The position numbers were made by a program, and so were the translations under genes. A stretch of DNA of 64,000 nucleotides from NCBI RefSeq assembly GCF_003231275.1, contig NZ_QKVL01000023.1, positions 1 through 64,000 of the forward strand. Direction: 5' to 3'. Shown here in pieces: positions 42,459-50,763 of this stretch; position 1 is the first letter of the stretch, and every line of letters begins with the position of its first letter. The stretch comes from Pseudomonas huaxiensis (lineage in GTDB: Bacteria; Pseudomonadota; Gammaproteobacteria; Pseudomonadales; Pseudomonadaceae). The notes beneath the pieces were generated by a model that had not been told where the DNA came from, did not search any database, and saw only the letters and a list, made by a program, of their open reading frames with translations.

Positions 42459-42730
42459 CGGTTTGCTATTCCTGTTGGGCCGCCACCTCTCTGTTTCCAC
42501 ACAAAAGGGTGGCAGCTGTACGCGGGGTGGAAAACCGAGCGAATAGCGAACCCGGCAGGCCCGAAAGCCTCCCGCGCACAGCGGCCATAAAGCGGTCGCT
42601 ACTCAAAAATGCTCGGGTTTCCACACCCGGTCGCTGAATTTTCAGCGACCGGGCAAGCCTAGAAGGTGTGGGTTTCCCGGGCAAGGAAGCTAGGACCGAC
42701 AGACCGCGTAGGGTACGTCCTAGGATTTTT
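42459..42730 (-). ncRNA. Candidate structured leader of the DUF6124-type gene
   Basis: Read on the minus strand: hairpin GGTCGCTG/CAGCGACC (42637-42658) followed by a long-range stem pairing GTGTGGAAACCCGAGC with GCTCGGTTTTCCACCCC (about 42609-42632 against 42521-42540), enclosing smaller stems (GCGACCGC..GCGGCC, GGAGGCTTTCGGGCCTGCC). Another inverted repeat, CTAGGAC/GTCCTAG (42690-42696, 42717-42723), lies at the far end. The region is GC-rich, conserved-looking, and has no credible protein. Likely a cis-regulatory RNA or mobile structured repeat. Confidence 0.5.
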
Positions 42731-42828
42731 TGGTTCCACAAACTTTGTGTTTGCAGGTGTCTGGAATGGGCCTGTCTGGAGGCCGCGTCGGGGCCACCAG
42801 GCGCTAGCCGAAAGATCTTTATCGCTCT

Positions 42829-43085
42829 CAAGATCGAGCGCCGCCCGCGCGGCGCATCGCGAGCAAGCTCGCTCCTACAGAGGTTGCAACGTACCTATGT
42901 CTGTGAGGCCATGGCTGGCCGCCTTGTTTGTACGACGCGGTATCGAGTCGACCTCAACAGCCTCCCCGCGATCCATCGCCAAACACCAAGGGCTGCCAGC
43001 CCAAGTCTCACAGGCCATGGCACGTTACAACTGTTGTAGGAGCGAGCTTGCTCGCGATGCGCCGCGCGGGCGGCGCTCGATCTTG
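42829..43085. repeat. Perfect 51-bp inverted repeat built on a REP pair
   Basis: Arms 42829-42879 and 43035-43085 are exact reverse complements. Each begins with a GC-rich unit (AAGATCGAGCGCCGCCCGCG) and continues into the REP core (ATCGCGAGCAAGCTCGCTCC). The 155-base spacer also pairs partly (GAGGCCATGGC / GGCCATGGCACG). REP pairs elsewhere in the window have about 25-bp arms, so this one is extended. Confidence 0.9.
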
Positions 43086-43201
43086 TGACCGCTGAAAATC
43101 TGTCGACTAACACCTGGCCGCCATTCCCCGACATCCCAAACAAAAAAAGGCCAGCCCCTGCCACAGGACCGGCCTTCAAGTTTGCCTGAGTTGCGTGTTG
43201 C
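43086..43201 (-). terminator. Terminator of the tonB-exbB-exbD operon
   Basis: On the minus strand, 27 bases past the exbD stop, GGCCGGTCCTG pairs with AGGGGCTGGCC (43164-43174 with 43149-43159, using G-T pairs), followed by seven T (43142-43148). The rest of this spacer holds nothing recognisable. Confidence 0.7.
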
Positions 43202-43603
43202 TCAGCGGGCGGTGATCACCGAAAGCTTGGTAATCCCCGCACGTTCAATGGAAGCCATGGCGCGGGCCACTTCTCCGTAATTCACACCGTCATCAGCCTG
43301 CAGTTGCACCCTCACATCCGGGTCCTTGGCCTTGGCCGTCTGCAAGTTGATCTCCAGCAGATCCGGCTGGATTTCGTCCTTGTTGATGAACACCTTGCCT
43401 GCGCCGTCGATGCTCACCACCAGCGGGTCTTTCTGTTCCACCGGGGCCACGGCCTCGGTCTTGGGCAGGTTGATCGGAATCGCGTTGGTCAGCAGCGGCG
43501 CGGTCACGATGAACACCACCAGCAGTACCAGCATCACGTCCACCAACGGGGTGACGTTGATCTCACTCAGTACTTCATCACTGTCCTGGGTCGAAAAAGC
43601 CAT
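43202..43603 (-). CDS. exbD: Biopolymer transport protein ExbD
   Basis: 133 residues. Short cytoplasmic N-terminus (SEINVTPLVD), one transmembrane helix (about 20-42) with the essential aspartate as Asp22 (PLVDVMLVLLVVF), then a periplasmic domain. Couples the proton gradient to TonB. Starts one base after exbB ends. Third gene of a tonB-exbB-exbD operon next to a TonB-dependent receptor. Confidence 0.94.
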   Translation of the reverse strand: MAFSTQDSDEVLSEINVTPLVDVMLVLLVVFIVTAPLLTNAIPINLPKTEAVAPVEQKDPLVVSIDGAGKVFINKDEIQPDLLEINLQTAKAKDPDVRVQLQADDGVNYGEVARAMASIERAGITKLSVITAR

Positions 43604-43604
43604 C

Positions 43605-44327
43605 TCACACCGCCTCTTTCACGGGCTGACCGGCCTGGGTGTTGGCCTTGTGCAGCGTTGGGTGGGCGATGACGCGGAAGGCACTCTTCTGCGCGAGGCT
43701 GTAGAAGTCGTGGGCGAAGTCATCCAGGTCAGCAGCCGTCAGTTTCAGGCGACGCAGGAAGTAGTTGTAAACCAGCACCGCCGGGACCGCGACGGCGATA
43801 CCCACGCCAGTGGCAACCAGTGCCGCACCGATCGGGCCGGCCACGGTTTCGAGGCTCGCCGAGCCTGCGGCGCTGATGCCTTTCAGGGCTTCCATGATGC
43901 CCCAGACGGTACCGAACAGGCCGATGAACGGCGAGGTGCTGCCGATACTGGCGACCACGGCCAGGCCGGTTTCCAGTGAGCGGCGCTCACGCACGATTTG
44001 CTGGCGCAGGGCGCGTTCCAGGCGGTCCTGGTGGTTGATCGACTGGCTCAGGTCAGCGGCATGGCCGGGCTCACCAACAGCGATGGCGGCATAACCGGCC
44101 TGGGCAACGCGGGCAGCAGAGCCTGGCTGGGTCTGCGCCAGGTCGGCGGCCGAATCGAGACTGGATGCGGCCCAGAATTGTTTGTGGAAGCGTTTGTCCT
44201 GATTCTTCAGGCGGACAAACTGCACGGTCTTAACCAGGGCCAGGCCCCAGGTGACGACGGAGAAGCCGACCAACAGCCAGATCACCGCGCTTTCGATGGA
44301 TTCAAGTGGGGAGGCCAATACGCTCAT
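43605..44327 (-). CDS. exbB: TonB-system proton channel ExbB
   Basis: 240 residues, MotA/TolQ/ExbB family, three transmembrane helices (about 15-35, 130-155, 165-190). The diagnostic segments IGSTSPFIGLFGTVWGIMEALKGI and GPIGAALVATGVGIAVAVPAVLVYNYF are complete. Forms a pentamer around ExbD. Middle gene of the operon, 33 bases after tonB. Confidence 0.94.
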   Translation of the reverse strand: MSVLASPLESIESAVIWLLVGFSVVTWGLALVKTVQFVRLKNQDKRFHKQFWAASSLDSAADLAQTQPGSAARVAQAGYAAIAVGEPGHAADLSQSINHQDRLERALRQQIVRERRSLETGLAVVASIGSTSPFIGLFGTVWGIMEALKGISAAGSASLETVAGPIGAALVATGVGIAVAVPAVLVYNYFLRRLKLTAADLDDFAHDFYSLAQKSAFRVIAHPTLHKANTQAGQPVKEAV

Positions 44328-44360
44328 GATGTGTTCTCTCTCGGGTTACGCGAATTTGGG

Positions 44361-45167
44361 TTAGCGAATCTTGAAATCGATGGGCACGCTCACCCAGCCT
44401 TCCTGGGCGACATCGCCCTGCTTGGCCGGGACGAAGCTCCAACGCTTTACCGCTGCCAGCGCGGCGTCATCGAGCTGCTCACGTCCGCTGCTTTTCTGAA
44501 TCTGGATCTCGCCCGGCTTGCCGTTGGCGAGCACCTTGACCCGCAACAGCACCGTGCCTTCCCAGCCGCGACGCTGGGCCAGCGACGGGTATTCCGGCGC
44601 CGGGTTTTTCAGGTACGCCGCGTTGGCCGAAGCCGGGGTCACCGGGGCGGGCGCGGGCGGTGCCGGCGGTTGTGGCGCGGCGACCGGCGGGGCCGGAGTC
44701 GGTGGCGGTGTCTGCACCGGCGGCTGCGGGACCGGCTTGGGCACGGGCTTGGGCACAGGTTTCGGCTTGGGCACTGGCTTTGGCGGCGGCGGCTTCACGG
44801 CCAGTTCGTCTTCCACGGGTGGTGGCGGCTCGACCGGCGGCGGTGGCACGACCACGGGCGGCGGCGGCTCCACCACCGGCGGCGCCGGCTGGGAGAATTC
44901 GATGGTCATCGGTGGAATTTCTGGCGGCACGACCGGCAGAACCGGGGTCGGCGCCTGGCTGATCCAGTACGCGGCCGCGCCATGCAACACCAGGGCAAAC
45001 ACCCCAAGCAGGACTTTCTCACGACGGTTCAGGGCGCTGCGCGGCGTACGCTGCAAGCGCTGCTGCGCCAGCGGAACACGGTGCGGACGGCCGAGATCGA
45101 CCAGTTCGCCCGGCGCCGGGCGCCACAGCACATCGAGGGCGCTGGCGGCGGTCTGGACATTACCCAT
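44361..45167 (-). CDS. tonB: Energy transducer TonB with an extended cytoplasmic N-terminus
   Basis: 268 residues from ATG 45167 after AGGAG. Membrane anchor at about 51-70 (KVLLGVFALVLHGAAAYWIS) with the His that TonB anchors carry; the 50 residues before it are far longer than in typical TonB. Then a Pro-rich spacer of about 100 residues (PPPP, VPKPKPVPKPVPKP repeats) and the C-terminal domain (NPAPEYPSLAQRRGWEGTVLL, SSGREQLDDAALAAVKRWSF). Energises outer-membrane receptors. The tight local grouping with a receptor and sulfur genes suggests a dedicated rather than the general TonB. Confidence 0.92.
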   Translation of the reverse strand: MGNVQTAASALDVLWRPAPGELVDLGRPHRVPLAQQRLQRTPRSALNRREKVLLGVFALVLHGAAAYWISQAPTPVLPVVPPEIPPMTIEFSQPAPPVVEPPPPVVVPPPPVEPPPPVEDELAVKPPPPKPVPKPKPVPKPVPKPVPQPPVQTPPPTPAPPVAAPQPPAPPAPAPVTPASANAAYLKNPAPEYPSLAQRRGWEGTVLLRVKVLANGKPGEIQIQKSSGREQLDDAALAAVKRWSFVPAKQGDVAQEGWVSVPIDFKIR

Positions 45168-45426
45168 TGATAGACTCCTGGGGGTTCAATGCATTTCCAT
45201 CGAAGGCGGTCGGTTATGGAGGAAAAGCGCCTTCGCTTGCGGTGGATGATCGGGGCGAGACGCTTATCTCTGAAAGTAATCTTTAAAGTTATGGATAGAA
45301 CTTGTTCGAATATACGGTTCTGCCGAATCGCTACAGCCCGCGGATTTAAAGGGCTGTAGCGATGCGGGCATTTCGCCATGCTTTTGCGGCATAAAAAATA
45401 TTCCTCAAAGGCATGGGGAAACCGCC

Positions 45427-47778
45427 TCAGAAGTCGTAGCGACCGGTCACGCCCAAGGTTCGTGGCGTGCCGAGCAGGCCTTCATAGCCGCCGTTGGCCG
45501 CGCTCCACAGCGTGGTGTAGTAGGTCTTGTCGAAGGCGTTTTTCAGCCACAGCGAGACATCCCACTGGCCTTGGCCGAGATCGCCGCGCAGGCCGGTCGA
45601 GAGGTTGACCACGGCGTAGCTGGGGATGCGCGCGTAGTCCGAGTCCTCGACCACACCCACCGCTTTGGAGCGGAACGCATAGCTGGCGGTGACGTAGGGT
45701 TGCAGGCCGTTGGCGAGGTCCCACTGGTACTGGCCGTTGGCGTTGGCGATCCATTTCGAGGCGCCGACCACCTGGTGCCCGGTGAGGTCGCAGGACGCCG
45801 GGGCGCCCGGTTGTAGCGACACTTCCGGCGGGCACGGGGCGTCTTTGTAGGAGAGGTAGCGGACGTCGTTGTAGGAGCCGTTGACGTTCAGTGTCAGCCC
45901 GCGCACCGGCACCAAGGTGCTTTCGAATTCCACCCCGCGTGAGCGCACCGAGCCGGCGTTGGTCAGGTACTGCACACGGTTGGCTTCGTCGTAGGCGTTG
46001 GTCTGGTAAGCGTTGACCTGGGTCCAGAACAGGTTGGCGTTGAGTTGCAGGCGCTTGTCCCACAGCGTGCTCTTGAAGCCCAGTTCGGCGTTGTTGGCGC
46101 GCTCGGTGCCGACCAGCAGCGAGTCGGCGCCGGCGACGGGCGCGGTGGCGACCGTCAGGTTGACCCCGCCGGACTTCTCGCCATGGGACAAGGTGGCGTA
46201 GCCGAGCAGGTCATCGGTAAAGCGATAGCTGAGGTTGAGCAGCCCCGACGGGCTGGAGCTGTACTGGTTCAGGTCGCCCGACTCGTAGGCGCCGACCCGG
46301 CCCTGGCGCGCGGTGGCCGCCGCCCCCGCGACTGCCGCGCCGCCCTGCGGGGCGTTGCGGTTGACCCAGGCGCTCTTCTCTTCATAGGTGCCGCGCACGC
46401 CCGCGGTGAAATCGAGGCGGTCGCTGAGGTGCCAGGTACCTTGGGCGAACAGCGCGAAGCTGTCGGTCTCGATATGGCCTTTGCCGATGGTGGTGACGTT
46501 GGCCAGGGCGCCGGTCGGCGTGCCGTTCCAGATGTCGGCGCGCGGGCCGTAGTAGTTGAAGGAGCGGTTATCCAGGTCAGAGCCGAAGTAGTAGGCGCCG
46601 AGCACATAATCGAAGAAGCCGCCCGTGGGCGAGGCCAGGCGAAATTCCTGCGACCACTGTTTGTCGCGCACCGAGACGCCGGCGTTGTAGGCCGCCGGCA
46701 CGTTGAGGCCGTCGTCGTTGCGCGGGGTGAAGTCCCACCAGCGGTAGCTGCTGACCGAGGTCAGGGTGAAGTCGTTGTCGAGGGTCCAGTTGGCTTCCAG
46801 CGAGGTGCCGCCCTGGAACACGGTGACGTGCTGGTCGTTGTCGAGGTTGACCTTGCGCTTGCTGCCGTCGACCAGCGTTGCACCTGCCGCCGCCGCGCGG
46901 GTTTCGTAGCGGTTGACGCCGTTGATGGTCGGCCCGGTGCTGAACAGCACGCGAGTACCGGCGCTGGAGTCTTCCTCGTTGTAGTCGCCGATCCAGCGCA
47001 GATTGAAGCGCTCGTTGGGCTTGTACAGCAGTTGCCCGCGAAAGCCCTGGCGCGAGCCGCCGTTGAGGGTGTGGCCGTCGTATTCGTTCTTGATGTCGCC
47101 GTCGTTGCGGGTGCGGTAGGCCGAGAAGCGCCCGGCCAGGGTGTCGCTGAGCGGGCCGGAAATCGTGCCCTTGGTCTGGAAGTAGCCGTCCTCGCCCACC
47201 GAGGTTTCGATGCTGCGTTCCGGGGTGAAACTCGGCGCGCGGGTGCTGATGTTGATGACGCCGGCAGTGGTGTTCTTGCCGAACAAGGTGCCTTGGGGAC
47301 CGCGCAGGACTTCAAGCTGCTCGATGTCCATCAGGTCGAACACCGCCATGCCCGGACGCCCGAGGTAGACGTTGTCCAGGTAGAGCCCGACGCTGCCTTC
47401 CAGGCCATCGCTGGCCGGGTTGTTGCCCAGGCCGCGGATCGACACGCTGGACTGGCGTGCATGCATGTAGGCGACGTTGACGCTGGGCACCAGCTGCTGA
47501 AGGTCCTGGATGCGGTAAATGCGCTGGCTTTCCAGAGCCTGACCGTCGAGCACGCTCATGGGGGTCGGCACGTCTTGAGCACTTTCCTCGCGGCGGCGGG
47601 CGGTGACGGTGACCGTCTTCAACTGGCTGTCGGACTTGGCGGCAGGGGTGGATTCGGCGCGGCTCGCATCAGCAGCCTGGGCCGGCAGCCAGTGCGCGCT
47701 CCCCGCCAGCAGCAGGGCCAGGGGCAGGCGCTTGAGCCGCCGTGAAGACAAAGGTGCAACGGAAGACGACAGGCTCAT
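45427..47778 (-). CDS. TonB-dependent outer-membrane receptor (SftP-like by context)
   Basis: 783 residues. Signal peptide (LPLALLLAGSAHWLPAQAAD), TonB box LKTVTVTARRRE, plug (QDLQQLVPSVNVAYMHARQS, SIRGLGNNPASDGLEGSVG, LDNVYLGRPGMAVFDLMDIE) and barrel to the terminal strand TLGVTGRYDF. Same receptor branch as the copy at 11.0-13.3 kb. It lies between tonB-exbBD and a divergent LysR gene. In P. putida S-313, as I recall, the sulfate-ester locus pairs a LysR activator (SftR) with a TonB-type receptor (SftP); the layout here is comparable, so sulfate-ester uptake is the favoured role. Confidence 0.9.
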   Translation of the reverse strand: MSLSSSVAPLSSRRLKRLPLALLLAGSAHWLPAQAADASRAESTPAAKSDSQLKTVTVTARRREESAQDVPTPMSVLDGQALESQRIYRIQDLQQLVPSVNVAYMHARQSSVSIRGLGNNPASDGLEGSVGLYLDNVYLGRPGMAVFDLMDIEQLEVLRGPQGTLFGKNTTAGVINISTRAPSFTPERSIETSVGEDGYFQTKGTISGPLSDTLAGRFSAYRTRNDGDIKNEYDGHTLNGGSRQGFRGQLLYKPNERFNLRWIGDYNEEDSSAGTRVLFSTGPTINGVNRYETRAAAAGATLVDGSKRKVNLDNDQHVTVFQGGTSLEANWTLDNDFTLTSVSSYRWWDFTPRNDDGLNVPAAYNAGVSVRDKQWSQEFRLASPTGGFFDYVLGAYYFGSDLDNRSFNYYGPRADIWNGTPTGALANVTTIGKGHIETDSFALFAQGTWHLSDRLDFTAGVRGTYEEKSAWVNRNAPQGGAAVAGAAATARQGRVGAYESGDLNQYSSSPSGLLNLSYRFTDDLLGYATLSHGEKSGGVNLTVATAPVAGADSLLVGTERANNAELGFKSTLWDKRLQLNANLFWTQVNAYQTNAYDEANRVQYLTNAGSVRSRGVEFESTLVPVRGLTLNVNGSYNDVRYLSYKDAPCPPEVSLQPGAPASCDLTGHQVVGASKWIANANGQYQWDLANGLQPYVTASYAFRSKAVGVVEDSDYARIPSYAVVNLSTGLRGDLGQGQWDVSLWLKNAFDKTYYTTLWSAANGGYEGLLGTPRTLGVTGRYDF

Positions 47779-47922
47779 GAGCGGCTCCTGTTCAGGAAAT
47801 CGTTATTCCCTGAAGTTATTTATTTATGTTTTTACATATGTTTACCGAATAAGTGATTGCCTTTATAAGGAGTGCAACCGAGGCAGAGCAAATGCATTTG
47901 CCCGATACTTTTTATGTGAAAA
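47779..47922. promoter_or_regulatory. Divergent promoter region, receptor / LysR regulator
   Basis: 144 bases, AT-rich. Contains GTTATTTATTTATG (47815-47828), almost identical to a block before tauA2, and the perfect 14-base palindrome GCAAATGCATTTGC (47888-47901) 22 bases before the LysR start, a plausible LysR binding site. Confidence 0.6.
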
Positions 47923-48873
47923 ATGCATATAGATCTTCGCCAACTCCGCCATCTGATTGCCCTCGCCGAGCACCGCAGCTTCGTCGCCGCGGCGAGCGCG
48001 GTGAACCTTTCGCAATCGGCGTTCAGCCGCAGCATCCAGGCGCTGGAGCACAGTGCCGGGTGTCAGTTGGTGGATCGCTCGAACAAGGAATTGCCGCCGA
48101 CCAAGCAAGGGCTGGTGGTGCTGGAACATGCGCGGCGGCTGGTCAGCGGCGCGTGCCAGTTGAGCAACGAGATTCGCCAGTTCAACGGTCTGGAAGCGGG
48201 TGAACTGCGTTTCGGTTGTGGCCCGGCGCCCGCTGCAGGACTGGTGCCACGGGCCATCGCCGGCTTTATCGAGCGGTATCCGAAGGCGCGGGTACAGTTC
48301 CAGGTGGACGACTGGCAGAGCCTGAACCGCCGTCTGCTGGCCGAGGATTTCGAGTTCTTCGTCGCCGATACCCGTAGCTTCGAGGCCGATCCCACCTACC
48401 AGACCCTGCGCCTGAAACCGCGCCGCTGGTATTTCTGCTGCCGCGCCGGGCATCCGCTGGCCGCGCGCGCCAGCGTCAGCGCCGAGGAACTGTTGCAGTA
48501 CCCGCTGGCGGTGACGCTGCGCCCGCCGAACCTGCGCAAGGTCATCGCCGACCTCAGCGGCCACCCGGACGTGGAGGCCAATGTCGAATGCGAAAACAGC
48601 CACAGCCTGCTCACCGTGGTCCTGCACTCCAACGCCATCGGCATCTGCGGCACCTACAACGACAGCCTGCGCAGCGCGGCCGGCGCGCTGGTGCGGCTGA
48701 AGATCGATGGTCTGAACGACGATTGTGAAGAGCTTTACACCCGCTACGGCATCGTCAGCCGCGCGCGGCAACGTCTGGCGCCGCTGGCCGAGGCGATGAT
48801 CGAGCAGATTGTGCGCACCGACCAGAACGACGAAGACCTCGACGCCGGCGCCCTGGAACGCCTGGCCGTGTAA
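47923..48873 (+). CDS. LysR-family transcriptional regulator (SftR-like by context)
   Basis: 316 residues. N-terminal winged helix (LRQLRHLIALAEHRSFVAAA, NLSQSAFSRSIQALE, about 4-60) and a C-terminal co-inducer domain (LRFGCGPAPAAGLVPRAIAGF onward). One base-level peculiarity: it starts with no obvious ribosome-binding site (TTTTTATGTGAAAAATG). Divergent from the TonB receptor, with the sulfatase gene downstream on its own strand, so it may control both. LysR factors in Pseudomonas sulfate-ester loci are activators under sulfate limitation. Confidence 0.88.
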   Translation: MHIDLRQLRHLIALAEHRSFVAAASAVNLSQSAFSRSIQALEHSAGCQLVDRSNKELPPTKQGLVVLEHARRLVSGACQLSNEIRQFNGLEAGELRFGCGPAPAAGLVPRAIAGFIERYPKARVQFQVDDWQSLNRRLLAEDFEFFVADTRSFEADPTYQTLRLKPRRWYFCCRAGHPLAARASVSAEELLQYPLAVTLRPPNLRKVIADLSGHPDVEANVECENSHSLLTVVLHSNAIGICGTYNDSLRSAAGALVRLKIDGLNDDCEELYTRYGIVSRARQRLAPLAEAMIEQIVRTDQNDEDLDAGALERLAV

Positions 48874-48973
48874 GGCGTTGCGTCGCACGCATCGCCGGTA
48901 TTCGGCAAATGCGCTTGTCGCCGGGCGCCGTGGCGGCGAAAACAGTCGCCTGCCCTTTCATCCGGTGACTGCC

Positions 48974-50587
48974 ATGCCCCAGCCCTCCCCCGTGCGCAAC
49001 GTGCTGTACATCATGTGCGACCAACTGCGTCGCGATTACCTGTCCTGCTACGGCCATCCGCACCTGCACACGCCGAACATCGATCGCCTGGCGGCGGCGG
49101 GCGTGCGCTTCAGCCGCGCCTACACCCAGGGCACGATTTGCGGGCCATCGCGGATGTCGGCGTACACCGGACGCTATGTCAGCAGCCATCAGGTCGCGTG
49201 GAATGCCGTACCGTTGCCGCTGGAAGAACTGACCCTCGGCGACTACCTGCGCCCGGCCGGCATCCGCACCGCGCTGGTGGGCAAGACCCACGCCACACCC
49301 AACCTCGACGCCCAGCAGCACCTGCACCTCGACCCGGCCAGCGCTGCCGTCGAGCAACTCAACGAGGTGGGTTTCGAGCCTTATGTGCGGCACGACGGCA
49401 TCTTCCCCGACGATCCGCTGTTCAGCGACAAACGCGAGACCGCGCCCTACACCCGCTACCTGCGCGAGCACGGCTTCGACGGCGACAACCCCTGGCACAC
49501 CTGGGCCAACGCCGCCGAGGACGAGCACGGTGAAGTGCTCAGCGGCTGGCACATGCGCAACGCCCACCTGCCGACCCGGCTGCCGGAGCAGTACTCCGAA
49601 ACCGTCTACACCACCGACCGCGCCATCGACTTCATCCGCGAACAGGGCGAGCACCAGTGGTGCCTGCACCTGTCGTACATCAAGCCGCACTGGCCCTACA
49701 TCGCCCCGGCGCCGTACCACGCGCTGTATGGCGCCGCGCAGGTGCAGCCGGCGGTGCGCGCCGAGGGCGCGCAGCTCAGCGATCATCCGGTGTACGCCGC
49801 GTTTCGCCAGCATCAGGAAAGCGTGAACTTCTCCCGCGACGACGTGCGGCTGAAGGTGATCCCGACCTACATGGGCTTGATCAAGCAGATCGACGACCAG
49901 CTCGGCCGGCTCTTCGATGAACTGCAGAGCAGCGGGCGCTGGGACGACACGCTGATTGTGTTCACCAGCGACCACGGAGATTTTCTGGGCGACCACTGGT
50001 TGGGAGAAAAGGAGTTTTTGCTGGAGCCTGCGGTGGGTGTGCCGCTGATCGTGCGCGACCCGCGCGCGCAGGCGGATATCACCCGTGGCACGGTGGATGA
50101 GCGGTTGGTGGAAACCATCGATGCCGTCCCGACCTTCCTCGACGCCCTCGGCCTGCCGTCTGCCGATCACCGACTGGAGGGCCGTTCGCTGGTGCCGCTG
50201 CTCAATGGCACCGCACAGCGCTGGCGGCGCTACGCGATTGCCGAGTACGACTACGCCTTCCAGTCACCGGCGCGGGAGCGGCTGGGCCAGCCGATCGACC
50301 GCTGCCGCATGACCATGGTGCGCAGCGAGCGCTGGAAATACCTGGCGTATGACGGTTTCAGGGCGCAGTTGTTCGACCTGGAGAAAGACCCTGGGGAGCT
50401 GAATGATCTTGGGGCTGATCCGGCGTATGCGGCGGTGCGCGAGGAACATCAGGGGTATCTGTGGGAGTGGCTGCGCGGGTTGAAGCGCCGGACCACCATC
50501 AGCCATGCCGAAATCGAACGGCGGGGGCAGTGGTTCAGGTATGGCGAACCGCGGGAGGACAGTGTGGTGAAGATTGGGGTTTGGTGA
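48974..50587 (+). CDS. Sulfatase-superfamily hydrolase (sulfate ester or phosphonate monoester hydrolase type)
   Basis: 537 residues from ATG 48974. Alkaline-phosphatase fold: N-terminal metal site IMCDQLRRDYLSCYG (Asp16), sulfatase signature CGPSRMSAYTGR with Cys56, the residue converted to formylglycine, a central insertion, and the second metal site FTSDHGDFLGDHWLGEKEFLLEP. No signal peptide, so cytoplasmic. The overall pattern (NTVPL-like AWNAVPLPLEELTLGDYLR) is closer to the phosphonate monoester hydrolase / choline-sulfatase branch than to AtsA. Context (LysR, TonB receptor, sulfate transport) favours sulfate-ester cleavage. Maturation needs a formylglycine-generating or anSME enzyme encoded elsewhere. 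Confidence 0.87.
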   Translation: MPQPSPVRNVLYIMCDQLRRDYLSCYGHPHLHTPNIDRLAAAGVRFSRAYTQGTICGPSRMSAYTGRYVSSHQVAWNAVPLPLEELTLGDYLRPAGIRTALVGKTHATPNLDAQQHLHLDPASAAVEQLNEVGFEPYVRHDGIFPDDPLFSDKRETAPYTRYLREHGFDGDNPWHTWANAAEDEHGEVLSGWHMRNAHLPTRLPEQYSETVYTTDRAIDFIREQGEHQWCLHLSYIKPHWPYIAPAPYHALYGAAQVQPAVRAEGAQLSDHPVYAAFRQHQESVNFSRDDVRLKVIPTYMGLIKQIDDQLGRLFDELQSSGRWDDTLIVFTSDHGDFLGDHWLGEKEFLLEPAVGVPLIVRDPRAQADITRGTVDERLVETIDAVPTFLDALGLPSADHRLEGRSLVPLLNGTAQRWRRYAIAEYDYAFQSPARERLGQPIDRCRMTMVRSERWKYLAYDGFRAQLFDLEKDPGELNDLGADPAYAAVREEHQGYLWEWLRGLKRRTTISHAEIERRGQWFRYGEPREDSVVKIGVW

Positions 50588-50596
50588 CTGGCTTTA

Positions 50597-50678
50597 GGGC
50601 CTCATCGCTGGCAAGCCAGCTCCCACAGGGGCGGCGTACACCGGACCTGTGGGAGCTGGCTTGCCGGCGATGAGGCCC
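50597..50678. repeat. REP inverted pair left of the RAYT gene
   Basis: GGGCCTCATCGCTGGCAAGC (50597 onward) pairs with its complement ending at 50678. Only 85 bases before the RAYT start. Confidence 0.88.
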
Positions 50679-50763
50679 GTCCAGAAACATCCAGTCCCAA
50701 TGCAGAACGGCCTTTCAGCGGTCCGATGGCTACCTTGAGTTTTCACCATTCAAGGAGCCCGAC

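Noticed and set aside
42466..42831. 121-codon minus-strand frame spanning the structured leader
   Set aside because: Its residues come from inverted-repeat DNA, it overlaps the DUF6124-type gene start, and codon use is not gene-like; treated as RNA or repeat instead.
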